Shown one piece after another: positions 8,662-18,372 of a stretch of 64,000 nucleotides of DNA (positions are counted from its first letter, which is position 1; each line of letters begins with the position of its first letter). The position numbers and the translations under genes are program-made. The stretch spans positions 1 through 64,000 of the forward strand of contig JBOGCF010000017.1 of the NCBI GenBank assembly GCA_051656605.1. Reading direction: 5' to 3'. The DNA comes from UBA12018 sp051656605. GTDB lineage: Bacteria; Bacteroidota; Bacteroidia; Bacteroidales; CAMTPD01. The notes beneath the pieces are model-generated. The model worked only from the letters and a program-made list of their open reading frames with translations, made no database searches and had not been told where the DNA came from.

Positions 8662-9828
8662 TTACATGGAGAAAAAGACCATCCAGTCATTGTCCTCCTC
8701 ATCTATTTGAGACGGATCGATATCTTTCAAAAAAGAATACTTAGACTGGTAATCAGGATCTTCATCGGCCATCTTTTCAATCAGGACCTTCAAGTCAAAG
8801 CTTGATATGCTGGTATAAAACTGACCACTCTTTGCATCGTAACCATCGGGGGTAGAGTATTTACCGAATATTGGAGCATAAGGGTCTTTCAACCCTTTGT
8901 TTGTCATGTACGTATTTGCTTTTCGATTGCAATAAATAGCAATAGGCATTTCCCACATTCCCGGACGAAAAACAAACCAATCATCCGTTATCGTAAAGTT
9001 TTCTATTGCCATTACCGAATAAAATCGCTGCTTATTAAAGTTACTACAAACATCATCAGAGGTTCCGTCAAAGAATGAATCGGATATGCGATACTTTCCA
9101 AAGTCAAAATCGATTAAGGTATAAGAAGTATCCGCATCTGCATAATAAACTGAGTTGTCAAAATAGTTAGTAAAACAAGCTCCGTCTCTATACGCGACCG
9201 GACTACCGCTAGCCCATCGTGTAATGCGCATGTTTTTCTGTACCGGCCTGCTTGGACTGTATTCTTTCAGCAGATTGCCCGCTGCGTCGTGCAAGGCAAA
9301 CTGATTATCGTAGGTGTATAGTTGCGATACGGCGATGGTACCGTCGGACAGTTTTGCGATTGAACCTCGCACACTTAATTTTGTAGTACGTATAAAGTTT
9401 CCGTCAAAGTCGTAATGTTGCAGCTTAGTTCCATCAAAAATACACAACTGATTATTATCGACAAAGACACTATATATACTGGCATACTCTTCGGGGCCTT
9501 GACCATGACGAGCTATTTGGTTTAAGTATTTCCCATCTTTAGTAAATCGAAAGATCTTTTTTTGCTCGTAATCACGAAAGAATACATTATTCTCACTTAC
9601 GGTCATTTTCGAAGATGTTCCTTTAAATAAAGAACTATCTACTGTTTGCAAAGGAACAAACCGTATTTGCATGTTATCAAAAAAAGCCATCTGCTCCGAC
9701 TCGTCAAAGACTTTATCTAAATTGATCTGCATTGTTACTGCCTGTTCTTGTGTTTTTACAGATTGCCAATCACATGCAGTAGAGCTCAACAAAAACGAGA
9801 CAATCGAGAATAGAAAATAATGTTTCAT
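8662..9828 (-). CDS. 6-bladed beta-propeller lipoprotein
   Basis: A 388-residue lipoprotein: the leader ends with the lipobox LSSTAC (Cys19). The mature part has repeating units of the form RFTKDGKYLNQIARHGQGPEEY, IFDGTKLQHYDFDGNFI and LHDAAGNLLKEYSP, typical of the 6-bladed propeller (BF-type, DUF4934/NHL-like) family abundant in Bacteroidales. Ligand and function are unknown. It lies 191 bp downstream of a TPR/HTH membrane regulator in the same direction; such propeller genes are often found beside regulators of that kind, so joint function is plausible. No signal was seen in the 9829-10019 gap. Confidence 0.85.
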   Translation of the reverse strand: MKHYFLFSIVSFLLSSTACDWQSVKTQEQAVTMQINLDKVFDESEQMAFFDNMQIRFVPLQTVDSSLFKGTSSKMTVSENNVFFRDYEQKKIFRFTKDGKYLNQIARHGQGPEEYASIYSVFVDNNQLCIFDGTKLQHYDFDGNFIRTTKLSVRGSIAKLSDGTIAVSQLYTYDNQFALHDAAGNLLKEYSPSRPVQKNMRITRWASGSPVAYRDGACFTNYFDNSVYYADADTSYTLIDFDFGKYRISDSFFDGTSDDVCSNFNKQRFYSVMAIENFTITDDWFVFRPGMWEMPIAIYCNRKANTYMTNKGLKDPYAPIFGKYSTPDGYDAKSGQFYTSISSFDLKVLIEKMADEDPDYQSKYSFLKDIDPSQIDEEDNDWMVFFSM

Positions 9829-10019
9829 AACGAATTAATTGTTTATTCATGATGAAACAAATATAGATACTGCAAGCTCAAAATCGATTTATATTACGAC
9901 AAACCCTCCTTATAACTCAATCATCCAACTCATTTAAATACAACACTGTAAAACGAAGTTTTAATACAAAAGATTATATTCATCAAATACGGCTTTATCT
10001 ATAGTTAAGAACATTTGTT

Positions 10020-11627
10020 TTATAAACGCAACCCCTCAATAATATCTATTTTTTCGTCGAGACACAACCGCTGACGAATGGTTGTCTTACGTTGATAGAT
10101 CGTCTGCATTTTTTGCCCGGTCAGTACACTAATCTCTTTCGTTGAGAAGTCGGCCCGCAACAAACAACAAAGCTGTATTTCCTTTTCTGATAATACGGAC
10201 TCGTATTCTCCGAGAAGCTTTGTGTAAAATGAATCATACACTGAATCGATCAATTTATACAGATCATCCCACACTACAAGGTCGTTGTCAGACACATGTG
10301 TGTCGCCGATACGCGAGAAACACTTCAATAGTTCCTGATTCTGTTGCGTTGGCATATTTGCAACACTGCGAATAAATCCCAATTGCCGTAAAATTACTTT
10401 ACGAGCAAGGCTGTCGCGCTCGCTATCTGCTAGCATTGCCTCTTTCAGCATTCGCTCCAATACATCTTGTTTTTCGTGCAACTCAATCATTCGTTTCCGC
10501 TTTTGCTGCACGACATATAGTATACCGATTAGAACAACAACAAAAGACAAAAGCCCCCACATCAAATAGAGTTGCATTCGCTGCTCTCGAATCTGCAGTC
10601 TTAGGTTGCGCTGCGTCAACAACTCCTTTTGTTCTTGCTTTTCTTTATATAAGGCTTTCTTTTCTGCTTCATCGAAAGCCAATGAGTCGTTGTATAGCCC
10701 AATCTTACTCCAATTGAGAGGCTTTTTGTGGATGTAATCAAGAAGTAATTGAGTTGCATTCGCACTATTTTGAACCGTTATGTATAATTCGCGGTTGTCT
10801 TTTCGCAACTCATCGAGGTAGTATTGAGCAGAATCAAACTTCCCTAAGTCTAAGTAACAATGGGCTAATGACAACCAGCCGGTATCTTGTAGTTCTACAA
10901 GATTTTGCGTTAAGAGCCTTAAGGCTTTTTCGGGCTGTTGTATTCCCTGTAGCAGGTCTGCATAATTGCGACGGTAATGTGACAGTTGCTTCTTTCGTCC
11001 TTCTACCGTCGAATGCTCTACACTTTGTTCCATATAATAGCCGGCTGAGTCTTTTTGGTTCATCCGCGAAAAGCAAATTCCGATCAAGTAGTATAATTGC
11101 GCGCGTGCTGCGGGGGAAAGCTCAAGACATTGCTTACCATGCTCTATCGCCTCTGTATACCGTGTATAAGTACTAAGACTAATCTGAATCCACTCATAGT
11201 GCATTCGAAATAATCCCGTCGTATCATTCTTCGCCTCAAAATAACGGATACCATCGTTGAGTACACTACGGCTGGAGTCTGGTCTATTGTTCCAACGATG
11301 ATATTCGGCAACCATCGCATATGCATGAGGTAACTCCTTCATCATTTCCCGCTCTTTGAAATAGTGCAAAGCCGGAATCATCAATGAATCGTCAGCCATG
11401 GATTCACTGTTTTGCCAATGGGTCAATCCATTCAGGAATACATAGCTCATTCGCTCGTCAAGCGGCAACTTCTCCGGATTCGCTACTTGAGCCAAAGCCA
11501 TCAATGTACTGTCTCTGTTTATCTCAATCAGTCTTTGGGCTTCTCGTATATGTTTTGTTTCATCCGAACAAGCAATCGTAAGGAGAAAACTCAGAATTAT
11601 AAGAAATGAAAAGATGTGTATTTTCAT
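10020..11627 (-). CDS. Membrane-anchored TPR regulator with LuxR-like HTH
   Basis: A 535-residue protein starting at the ATG at 11627 (ATG at 11636 is an alternative; the longer frame starts with TTG). The leader MKIHIFSFLIILSFLLTIACSD has a lipobox-like LTIAC. About 310 residues of TPR-like helices follow, for example SPAARAQLYYLIGICFSRMNQKDSAGYYMEQ. A membrane segment (LMWGLLSFVVVLIGILYVV) near residues 355-375 is followed by a basic, coiled-coil stretch and a C-terminal helix-turn-helix (LSEKEIQLCCLLRADFSTKEISVLTG). The layout puts TPRs in the periplasm and the DNA-binding domain in the cytoplasm, as in a widespread Bacteroidota family of one-component membrane regulators. The signal sensed and target genes are unknown; the beta-propeller gene downstream is the obvious candidate. 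Confidence 0.82.
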   Translation of the reverse strand: MKIHIFSFLIILSFLLTIACSDETKHIREAQRLIEINRDSTLMALAQVANPEKLPLDERMSYVFLNGLTHWQNSESMADDSLMIPALHYFKEREMMKELPHAYAMVAEYHRWNNRPDSSRSVLNDGIRYFEAKNDTTGLFRMHYEWIQISLSTYTRYTEAIEHGKQCLELSPAARAQLYYLIGICFSRMNQKDSAGYYMEQSVEHSTVEGRKKQLSHYRRNYADLLQGIQQPEKALRLLTQNLVELQDTGWLSLAHCYLDLGKFDSAQYYLDELRKDNRELYITVQNSANATQLLLDYIHKKPLNWSKIGLYNDSLAFDEAEKKALYKEKQEQKELLTQRNLRLQIREQRMQLYLMWGLLSFVVVLIGILYVVQQKRKRMIELHEKQDVLERMLKEAMLADSERDSLARKVILRQLGFIRSVANMPTQQNQELLKCFSRIGDTHVSDNDLVVWDDLYKLIDSVYDSFYTKLLGEYESVLSEKEIQLCCLLRADFSTKEISVLTGQKMQTIYQRKTTIRQRLCLDEKIDIIEGLRL

Positions 11628-11719
11628 GTGTACCATGGTATATAAGCTACAAATATATTGCAAATCTTGATTTTTAGAAGATTTAAGCCGAGACAACTAC
11701 ACAAGCTCATCTTTTGAGC

Positions 11720-11727
11720 TACTTTTG
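11720..11727 (+). promoter_or_regulatory. -7 element of proC promoter
   Basis: TACTTTTG matches the Bacteroidota -7 consensus TAnnTTTG exactly and lies 31 bp before the proC start. No clear -33 TTTG is present at the right spacing. Confidence 0.5.
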
Positions 11728-11758
11728 TAAGAATAACCATCTATAAAAACGATTCATC

Positions 11759-12562
11759 ATGAATATAACCATTATCGGTGTAGGCAATATGGGTAGTGCC
11801 ATCGCTCGCGGGTTGGTAAAATCGGGAGCGATCAAGGCCTCACAACTTACATGTACCGACCTCGACACAAAACTGCTAAATAGAATCCAGCAATTCAATC
11901 AAGAAATCAACATAAGCCAAAATAATACGGAAGCAATTAGTAATGCTGATGTTGTAATCTTGGCTGTGAAACCATGGAAAGTAGAAAGTACGCTTTCGGC
12001 TTTGAAGTACAAACTCAACTTCAACAAACAAGTACTTGTAAGTATTGCAGCCGGAGTTACATTCAATGAAATCAGCAACTACGTAAGCAAAGAGCATATT
12101 GACGAAGAAGAAAACAACCCAGTTTTGTTCAGAGTAATCCCAAATACAGCAATCGAAGTAATGCAAAGCATGACATTCATTGCTTCACACAACGCGGACA
12201 AAAAACAGGAAGATCTTATCGTTGGCTTGTTTGACAAACTTGGCAATGCCATGCTTATCGAAGAAGATCAAATGACCGCCGGCACAGCACTAGCTTCGTG
12301 CGGTATTGCTTATGCACTTCGCTACATCCGTGCAGCAATGGAAGGCGGTATCGAGCTGGGCTTTTACCCAGACCAATCGAAAGAAATCGTCATCGAAACC
12401 ATTCAAGGTGCATTGGATTTGCTACGTGAAAACAAAAGCAATCCTGAAACGGAAATCGACAAAGTTACCACTCCGGGCGGCATCACCATCCGTGGTTTGA
12501 ATGAAATGGAAATGAACGGATTCTCAGCAGCCGTAATCAAAGGCCTACGCGAATCCAAATAA
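11759..12562 (+). CDS. proC: Pyrroline-5-carboxylate reductase
   Basis: 267 residues, the usual length. It catalyses the last step of proline synthesis, reducing 1-pyrroline-5-carboxylate with NAD(P)H in the cytoplasm. The Rossmann signature GVGNMGSAIARGLVKSG opens the protein, AVKPWKVE follows near 65-75, and the C-terminal family signature VTTPGGITIRGLNEME is intact near 237-252. It converges on the proline-degradation genes and shares a terminator with them. The other two enzymes of the pathway, proB and proA, are at 30.3-32.6 kb. Confidence 0.97.
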   Translation: MNITIIGVGNMGSAIARGLVKSGAIKASQLTCTDLDTKLLNRIQQFNQEINISQNNTEAISNADVVILAVKPWKVESTLSALKYKLNFNKQVLVSIAAGVTFNEISNYVSKEHIDEEENNPVLFRVIPNTAIEVMQSMTFIASHNADKKQEDLIVGLFDKLGNAMLIEEDQMTAGTALASCGIAYALRYIRAAMEGGIELGFYPDQSKEIVIETIQGALDLLRENKSNPETEIDKVTTPGGITIRGLNEMEMNGFSAAVIKGLRESK

Positions 12563-12587
12563 TTCGAACGAAATACTACGTTATAGA

Positions 12588-12625
12588 AAGCCCGGCATCG
12601 CAGCAAAATCTGCAATGCCGGGCTT
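12588..12625. terminator. Shared bidirectional terminator between proC and proline dehydrogenase
   Basis: Arms AAGCCCGGCAT and ATGCCGGGCTT, with an inner GCAG/CTGC pairing, form a very stable hairpin between the two convergent 3' ends (12562 and 12645). Confidence 0.85.
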
Positions 12626-12644
12626 ATGATATACGGCTGTTACA

Positions 12645-13844
12645 TTATACCGGTTTGTTTTCCAACACTTCTTTTCCGGCACGCTTGCGTCGTGCAATCT
12701 CCGACTTCAACATGCGCAGTTCCCGTCCCGTTTGTCCGGCTACCGAACTATTCTCCTGCATCCGCCTCAACAAATAAGGCAACACTTTCTCGACCGGAGC
12801 ATACGGAACATACTTCGTCGTATTGTACCCGGCATCAGCTAAATTGAAGGTGATATTATCACTCATCCCCAAAAGTTGCGCAAAGAAAATACGATGATCA
12901 GTGGGCCGTAGTCCGTTTGCCTCGATTGCCTCGGCAAGCAACTTGCAACTCTCCTCGTTGTGCGTACCACAAAACAATTCAAACTTATCGATATGTTCTA
13001 CCACAAAACGCACACCGGCATTGAAGTTATCATCGGTTTCCTGCTTGGTTGCGCAAATAGGCGACGGATAACCAAGCTGCTTGGCACGCGCACGCTCCTT
13101 TTCCATATATGCACCGCGTACAAACTTCATCCCAATTTGATACCCTTTGGCAACAGCATCCTTGTAAAGCTTTTGTAAGTAGGCCATTCGATCGTGCCGA
13201 TACATCTGCAACGTTGCAAAAATATAAGCCCTTTCGGTATTATACATTTCCATGGCCTGCTCGGTAAGATCGTCGATTAAATCTTGCATTTTGTACTCTT
13301 CCGCATCAACGAGCAACCGTACATTCAAGCGGGCTGCCGTTTCACAAAGCGACATAAAACGCGATTGGAAAACATGATAATAATGCTTTTCCTCTTCGCC
13401 GTATTCGGTTACATCTTTCAAGATCCCCTCCATCTGCGCTTCGGTCACAAGTCCCGACGGTTTAAACACCGCATACGCAATGGCCGGATTTCCCGCCGCA
13501 TTCTTGATCGAATGAATAATCTCGTTATAGGTATGTTGCGTATCCGTATCACCATCTCCCCCTTCGGCCGAATAATCGAGCGTGGAAAGAATGTAAAACT
13601 CATGCAGTTTGTCGATAATCGGTTTGCAGTCGTCCAAGTCCTCCCCTCCCACAAATTGCTTGTACAAAGTAGGCTTCATAATCCAGGCCAACGGAATATT
13701 ATGCTGAAGCATAAAAGAAGAAGCTTTAGAGCTAAGGTCAACAATCGCGCCGCTTTGAATTGTTTTAAATAAACAATAAGCCCGGTAAAGGTCGAAGTCG
13801 CTTTTGTATTCGAAAGCAATCTCCGTGTTATTGAAGTTTACCAT
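12645..13844 (-). CDS. Proline dehydrogenase
   Basis: A 399-residue FAD-dependent enzyme that oxidises proline to 1-pyrroline-5-carboxylate. The ATG at 13844 is chosen; a TTG two codons upstream is not needed. Family hallmarks in the barrel are GMKFVRGAYMEKERARA near 238-254 and the C-terminal YAPVEKVLPYLLRRMQEN near 353-370, where the conserved RR pair binds proline. It is a stand-alone (monofunctional) enzyme and not a PutA fusion. The aldehyde dehydrogenase partner is encoded 12 bp upstream, so the two form a degradation operon. Confidence 0.95.
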   Translation of the reverse strand: MVNFNNTEIAFEYKSDFDLYRAYCLFKTIQSGAIVDLSSKASSFMLQHNIPLAWIMKPTLYKQFVGGEDLDDCKPIIDKLHEFYILSTLDYSAEGGDGDTDTQHTYNEIIHSIKNAAGNPAIAYAVFKPSGLVTEAQMEGILKDVTEYGEEEKHYYHVFQSRFMSLCETAARLNVRLLVDAEEYKMQDLIDDLTEQAMEMYNTERAYIFATLQMYRHDRMAYLQKLYKDAVAKGYQIGMKFVRGAYMEKERARAKQLGYPSPICATKQETDDNFNAGVRFVVEHIDKFELFCGTHNEESCKLLAEAIEANGLRPTDHRIFFAQLLGMSDNITFNLADAGYNTTKYVPYAPVEKVLPYLLRRMQENSSVAGQTGRELRMLKSEIARRKRAGKEVLENKPV

Positions 13845-13856
13845 ACGCAAACCGTT

Positions 13857-15488
13857 TTATTCGTGCTTCATAAACGGATAAGTATAGTCTACCGGCGGCA
13901 CCAGTGTCTCTTTGATCGAGCGCGGACTCACCCAGCGAAGCAAGTTTAACCCACAACCCGCTTTATCATTCGTACCCGAGGCTCTCGATCCACCAAAAGG
14001 CTGATTTCCTACAACCGCACCCGTAGGTTTGTCGTTGATATAGAAGTTTCCGGCCGCATAACGCAAGGTATCAAATGCCTTCATCACCGCATAGCGATCG
14101 CGAGCAAAGATAGATCCCGTAAGCGCATAAGGCGAAGTTTCGTCACATACCTTGAGCGTCTCTTCAAACTTATCGTCTGGATAAACATATACACTAAGTA
14201 CCGGGCCAAATATCTCTTCGGTCATGGTTTTGAACGATGGCGTTTTGGCCTCAATCACTGTAGGATAAACGAAATAACCTTTCGACTTATCCCCTTTTCC
14301 TCCAAATACAATCTCAGCCTCGGTAGACTGTTTTGCAAAATCGATGTATGCCATAATCGTATCAAACGAAGGCTCATCAATCACCGCATTCATAAAGTTA
14401 GAAAAGTCGCGCACATCGCCCGGAATCATATGTTCAAGCATGGCACCGATACGCTCTTTGAGTCCGTTCCACATCGAAGCCGGCACATACGCCCGCGACG
14501 CAGCCGAACATTTTTGACCTTGGTATTCGAAAGCACCGCGCACCATGGCCACCGCCACTTCGTCGGGGCAAGCCGAAGGATGCACAAAGATGAAATCCTT
14601 ACCGCCCGTTTCCCCTACAATCTTCGGATACGATCGATAGTTTGACAGGTTATTCCCAATACCCTTCCAAAGCGTATCAAACGTATTGGTCGATCCCGTA
14701 AAATGGAGTCCGGCAAACGACGGATGCGCAAGAATTGTTTTCCCAATCACACTACCCTGACCAGGAATAAAGTTGATTACCCCATCGGGCACTCCTGCTT
14801 CTTTGAATATCTTCATCAATAAATAATTCGAATAGATGGCTGTAGTAGAAGGCTTCCAAACAGAAACATTCCCCATCAAAACGGGAGAAAGATTCAGGTT
14901 ACTGGCAATGGCCGTAAAGTTGAAAGGAGTCAGCGCAAACACAAACCCTTCGAGCGCTCGGTATTCGGTTCGGTTGATAACGCCCGTACTTTGAATGGGC
15001 TGATCGGCATAAATCTGGGAAGCAAAGTGCGTATTAAAACGCAAAAAGTCGATCGCTTCGCAAGGCGCATCAATCTCCGCCTGATACGGATTCTTACTTT
15101 GCCCCGCCATCACCGCGGCATTCATGGCATAGCGATATTTGGTCGAAAGCAACTCTGCCACTTTCATCGTAATCGAAGCACGCTCTACCCAAGGTAATCT
15201 ACTCCATTCGCCATGCGCTTTCATTGCCGCCTCAACAGCCATCGCAACTTCTTTTTCGCCCGCCTTATGATACGTAGCCAATACGTGATGGTGATCGTGC
15301 GGCATTACTACCTTTCCGATATCACCCGTGCGCACCTCTTTACCGCCAATAATTAGAGGAATATCCTCAACATGTGTGGTGACTTCCTGAAGACTCTTTT
15401 TTAATAATTCCCGCTCCGAAGTTCCGGGTGCATAACTTTTGATCGGTTCGTTGGCCGGCAACGGGAACTGAAAAACTGCATTATTCAT
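13857..15488 (-). CDS. pruA: L-glutamate gamma-semialdehyde dehydrogenase (P5C dehydrogenase)
   Basis: 543 residues. It oxidises glutamate semialdehyde, the open form of 1-pyrroline-5-carboxylate, to glutamate with NAD+, the second step of proline breakdown. Catalytic Cys327 sits in GQKCSAASRAY and the general-base Glu293 in VGETGG; the NAD-binding LHFTGSTNTF is near 261-270. The C-terminal GNQPFGGSRASGTNDKAG is typical of the P5CDH branch. The proline dehydrogenase follows 12 bp downstream. The promoter at 15533-15563 should drive both. Confidence 0.96.
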   Translation of the reverse strand: MNNAVFQFPLPANEPIKSYAPGTSERELLKKSLQEVTTHVEDIPLIIGGKEVRTGDIGKVVMPHDHHHVLATYHKAGEKEVAMAVEAAMKAHGEWSRLPWVERASITMKVAELLSTKYRYAMNAAVMAGQSKNPYQAEIDAPCEAIDFLRFNTHFASQIYADQPIQSTGVINRTEYRALEGFVFALTPFNFTAIASNLNLSPVLMGNVSVWKPSTTAIYSNYLLMKIFKEAGVPDGVINFIPGQGSVIGKTILAHPSFAGLHFTGSTNTFDTLWKGIGNNLSNYRSYPKIVGETGGKDFIFVHPSACPDEVAVAMVRGAFEYQGQKCSAASRAYVPASMWNGLKERIGAMLEHMIPGDVRDFSNFMNAVIDEPSFDTIMAYIDFAKQSTEAEIVFGGKGDKSKGYFVYPTVIEAKTPSFKTMTEEIFGPVLSVYVYPDDKFEETLKVCDETSPYALTGSIFARDRYAVMKAFDTLRYAAGNFYINDKPTGAVVGNQPFGGSRASGTNDKAGCGLNLLRWVSPRSIKETLVPPVDYTYPFMKHE

Positions 15489-15532
15489 AATAGACTGTTT
15501 TTGTGGTCGATAGATGTAATACTCAATGCTTA

Positions 15533-15563
15533 CAAATTTAGAAAAAAAAGCGAATTCGCAAAC
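15533..15563 (-). promoter_or_regulatory. Promoter of the pruA operon
   Basis: On the minus strand GTTTG at -33, 18 bases, then TAAATTTG at -7, an exact match to TAnnTTTG. It is about 45 bp upstream of the pruA ATG. Confidence 0.7.
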
Positions 15564-15701
15564 TTTTCAACAAATTATTCGCAAACGTATGCATTCTGTT
15601 AACAACTATCACACAAAGCGACTCCTATTACTACAAACGAAAAAGCGATACCCATAAGCTTTTCCTTATGAATACCGCCTCAATGATAAAACTGAAAACG
15701 A

Positions 15702-15947
15702 TTATTTCGATAGATAGATCGCTTTGAAACGGGCAAACGTTGTGTGATATGCCAATCCTTGTTTTTCGGTAATCCCTTTCACAAACAACCTGCGTCCGTT
15801 GAGATAAGGAGCATACCAAACACTCCAAGCCATGAAAGTCATCACACTTAGCCAAGCCGGAAGCTCAACCAATTGCTCTTTCATATTAAGTACAATCAAC
15901 GCAAAAGGCACAATCAGTGCCACATAGTGCAAAAATACATTCTTCAT
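15702..15947 (-). CDS. Small integral membrane protein, unknown function
   Basis: 81 residues from the ATG at 15947; the longer frame adds 10 residues with no better start. Two hydrophobic segments are visible: FLHYVALIVPFALIVL (about 5-20) and WLSVMTFMAWSVWYAPYL (about 33-50). The end is basic with aromatic residues (TTFARFKAIYLSK). I recognise no family with certainty. It is 26 bp... upstream of nothing in an operon sense: the beta-barrel gene start lies far downstream at 18298 on the same strand, so this gene follows that one and could be its last cistron. Confidence 0.55.
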   Translation of the reverse strand: MKNVFLHYVALIVPFALIVLNMKEQLVELPAWLSVMTFMAWSVWYAPYLNGRRLFVKGITEKQGLAYHTTFARFKAIYLSK

Positions 15948-16003
15948 AAGATTATTATTGGTAACAATTCTCGACAAAACTAATATAAACAGTCAATAAA
16001 ACA

Positions 16004-18298
16004 CTATTTTCCAAAGCGCGATTTATCAACTTCTTTGTGTTTTCGCTCTTTAAATCCGCCAAACTTATACACAAACGACATTGAAACCCTTCTTGAATCA
16101 GGCACCATTCGCACCATCAAGTCCTGTGTTTTGTATCGAAGCTCCAGCTCTTTGGGCACCCATGAGTTAAACAAGTCGTTCGCTTTCAAAGACAAAATAG
16201 CATTCCCGTTGTAGAAAGTCCACTTCACTCCCGCATCAACATTATACATACTACTAATTTCCATCGGGCCTTGAATACTTCTGCTAATGTAAGCACATGA
16301 CAGTTCAGCTTTAATATCCGGTTTGGAAGAAATATTGAATGTATTATCCAAGCCCGCATAGAATGAGACATTTCTCTTATCGAAACTGATGTCGTGAAAG
16401 TGCTTGCTTTTCGCCTTATCAAAGAAACCATTTAGCGTAAGGCGAGAGTTAACAACCGAACCAATCTTGAAAGGAAGAATCACATTCGCACCCACTCTAG
16501 CCGTATAGTCAAAATTCAACGTCTGGTAAATAAGCACCAAACGATCGGAAGCCTGATAAGGCAGCTGATTGATATTATCATCAATATAGTTCGCATAAAG
16601 CGTAAATATGTATTTGTTCTTGAGGATATAATTCAACTGACTCGAATAGGTTTTGGAAGGAGTCAAGTTCGGATTGCCTTGTATTTCGGCATAACCACTC
16701 AAATAAGATATCGCATTCTGCATTTCCCAATAACTAGGATACGCTTTGTCGGAAGAAACAGACAACTGCCATATCTGATCGGGACGAGCAACAAACGTAA
16801 CTTCTGCCGTGGGAAACAAACTCCAATAATCAACATCCTTACGCTTATAATATTCGGCAGTCAACGAAGCACTCAATGACAATCGATCAGAAACTTTCTT
16901 CGAAAAGCCACCATACAAATCATAGACATATTCATCTAGTTTGCTGTTACTATCAGATGCAGACCAGTCGTACGCGTCCAGAGCCTGATAAACTTGCGCG
17001 CTTTTATCCGACGCAAAAGAAAACTTAGCTCCATAATTCAATGACCAGTCTTTTGCCAGTTGATGAGTTTGGTCCAGATAAAGCGAATACCGGTAAACAT
17101 CTTGATTGGCTTGCGCTTTGAAGCCGTCTTCTCGATCCATTTTCCTTTCCTGATAATGCTGAGTCGTATGATTCATGTAATACGTAAAGTCTCCACCCAC
17201 ACTAAGCCCGAAGCGCGTATCATAACCCAACGTTATATTATGCATTTGGATCGGTTGATCTGCTTTCTTCCAGTTTTCCGAATCCGAGATCGTCCCTTCA
17301 GACGAAGTAAAAGAAGTACCCCTTTGCTCAATCTCGGATGTATACGCAAAACGAATCTTTTCTTTATCGCCCAAAAGCCAATCCTGCCCCAGTCGAATCG
17401 TATGAACCGGCCTCTTCGAAAAGCCTCTGTCTCGCTGTTCTATCTTATAAACCTCCCCATCATACAAATGATTTGATACAATATCCTGCCCGGTTAACGT
17501 TCGATGAAAACCAAACGAATACATCAGATCAGTCGAACACTTCGGAGTATTATATGCCAACATCGCACCCAATTGATAGTTTGAATAATGTCCCTGACTA
17601 AACAAACCATTTACTTGTCCTTGCAATCGTTCGCCATCCGACTCTCCATTTTTGAGAACAAGATTTATAACAGCCCCGCGTACATGATATTGCGGAGGTG
17701 CACTGTACATGATTTCTGCTTTCTCTATGCGCTCTTTCGGCATACTCTTCAACAAGTTCTCCAACTGATTCTGCCCCATATTGGTAACCTTACCGTTGAT
17801 AACGACCGTAACCTTGTTTGCCCCTGCAAGCTCAATGCCTCCGCGCAAGTTTTGCACGCCCGGCAACTCCAATATAGCTTCGTAAGCATTCACTGCCATT
17901 TTATTTTGAAGCAACTGCGGCATGTCGTACGTCATCCTTCCATCAACAACCTTTACAAGCGGACGCTCTCCTTTCACTAAAACCTCAGACAGCATCAAAT
18001 CCTTTTCATGCATTTCAATCGCAACAGCAGCTTCCGTACAGCATATCAATTGACACGTTTCATACATTAAGTGTTGCGCAATTAAGACACAAGGAAGCAT
18101 CTTCGTTTCAATTGTAAAACAACCTAACGAGTCGGTATAGACAGCATTTAAATAAACCGAATCATTCGATTGCGCCACAATCACTGCAAGTTCGACGGGA
18201 TTATTATTTACATCAGTCACTCTGCCCGTTACGATTTGAGCCTGTATCGTAGCAGTACAACACAGAAAGAAAACACCAATTCCTACTTTTATTTTCAT
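16004..18298 (-). CDS. Outer-membrane beta-barrel protein (TonB-receptor-like, OMP_b-brl_3 type)
   Basis: 764 residues. The signal peptide (1 to about 20, ending TIQAQ) is followed by a CarboxypepD_reg-like domain (about 22-100, with IVTGRVTDVNNNPVELAVIV). A plug-like domain (about 115-220) contains LPGVQNLRGGIELAGANKVTVVINGK. The rest is a long beta-barrel rich in alternating aromatic strands. This order matches the Bacteroidota outer-membrane beta-barrel family (PF14905 type), relatives of TonB-dependent receptors that lack the classic SusC partner genes. The last residue is Lys rather than Phe, because a short charged tail (RKHKEVDKSRFGK) follows the final strand FVYKFGGF. Transport substrate unknown. 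Confidence 0.88.
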   Translation of the reverse strand: MKIKVGIGVFFLCCTATIQAQIVTGRVTDVNNNPVELAVIVAQSNDSVYLNAVYTDSLGCFTIETKMLPCVLIAQHLMYETCQLICCTEAAVAIEMHEKDLMLSEVLVKGERPLVKVVDGRMTYDMPQLLQNKMAVNAYEAILELPGVQNLRGGIELAGANKVTVVINGKVTNMGQNQLENLLKSMPKERIEKAEIMYSAPPQYHVRGAVINLVLKNGESDGERLQGQVNGLFSQGHYSNYQLGAMLAYNTPKCSTDLMYSFGFHRTLTGQDIVSNHLYDGEVYKIEQRDRGFSKRPVHTIRLGQDWLLGDKEKIRFAYTSEIEQRGTSFTSSEGTISDSENWKKADQPIQMHNITLGYDTRFGLSVGGDFTYYMNHTTQHYQERKMDREDGFKAQANQDVYRYSLYLDQTHQLAKDWSLNYGAKFSFASDKSAQVYQALDAYDWSASDSNSKLDEYVYDLYGGFSKKVSDRLSLSASLTAEYYKRKDVDYWSLFPTAEVTFVARPDQIWQLSVSSDKAYPSYWEMQNAISYLSGYAEIQGNPNLTPSKTYSSQLNYILKNKYIFTLYANYIDDNINQLPYQASDRLVLIYQTLNFDYTARVGANVILPFKIGSVVNSRLTLNGFFDKAKSKHFHDISFDKRNVSFYAGLDNTFNISSKPDIKAELSCAYISRSIQGPMEISSMYNVDAGVKWTFYNGNAILSLKANDLFNSWVPKELELRYKTQDLMVRMVPDSRRVSMSFVYKFGGFKERKHKEVDKSRFGK

Positions 18299-18372
18299 TA
18301 ATTCATCTATTTAACACACAAGGGTATAAAGGTTAGTTATAACACTCTTCAGTCTAAGCAAGCGGAGTGCCG

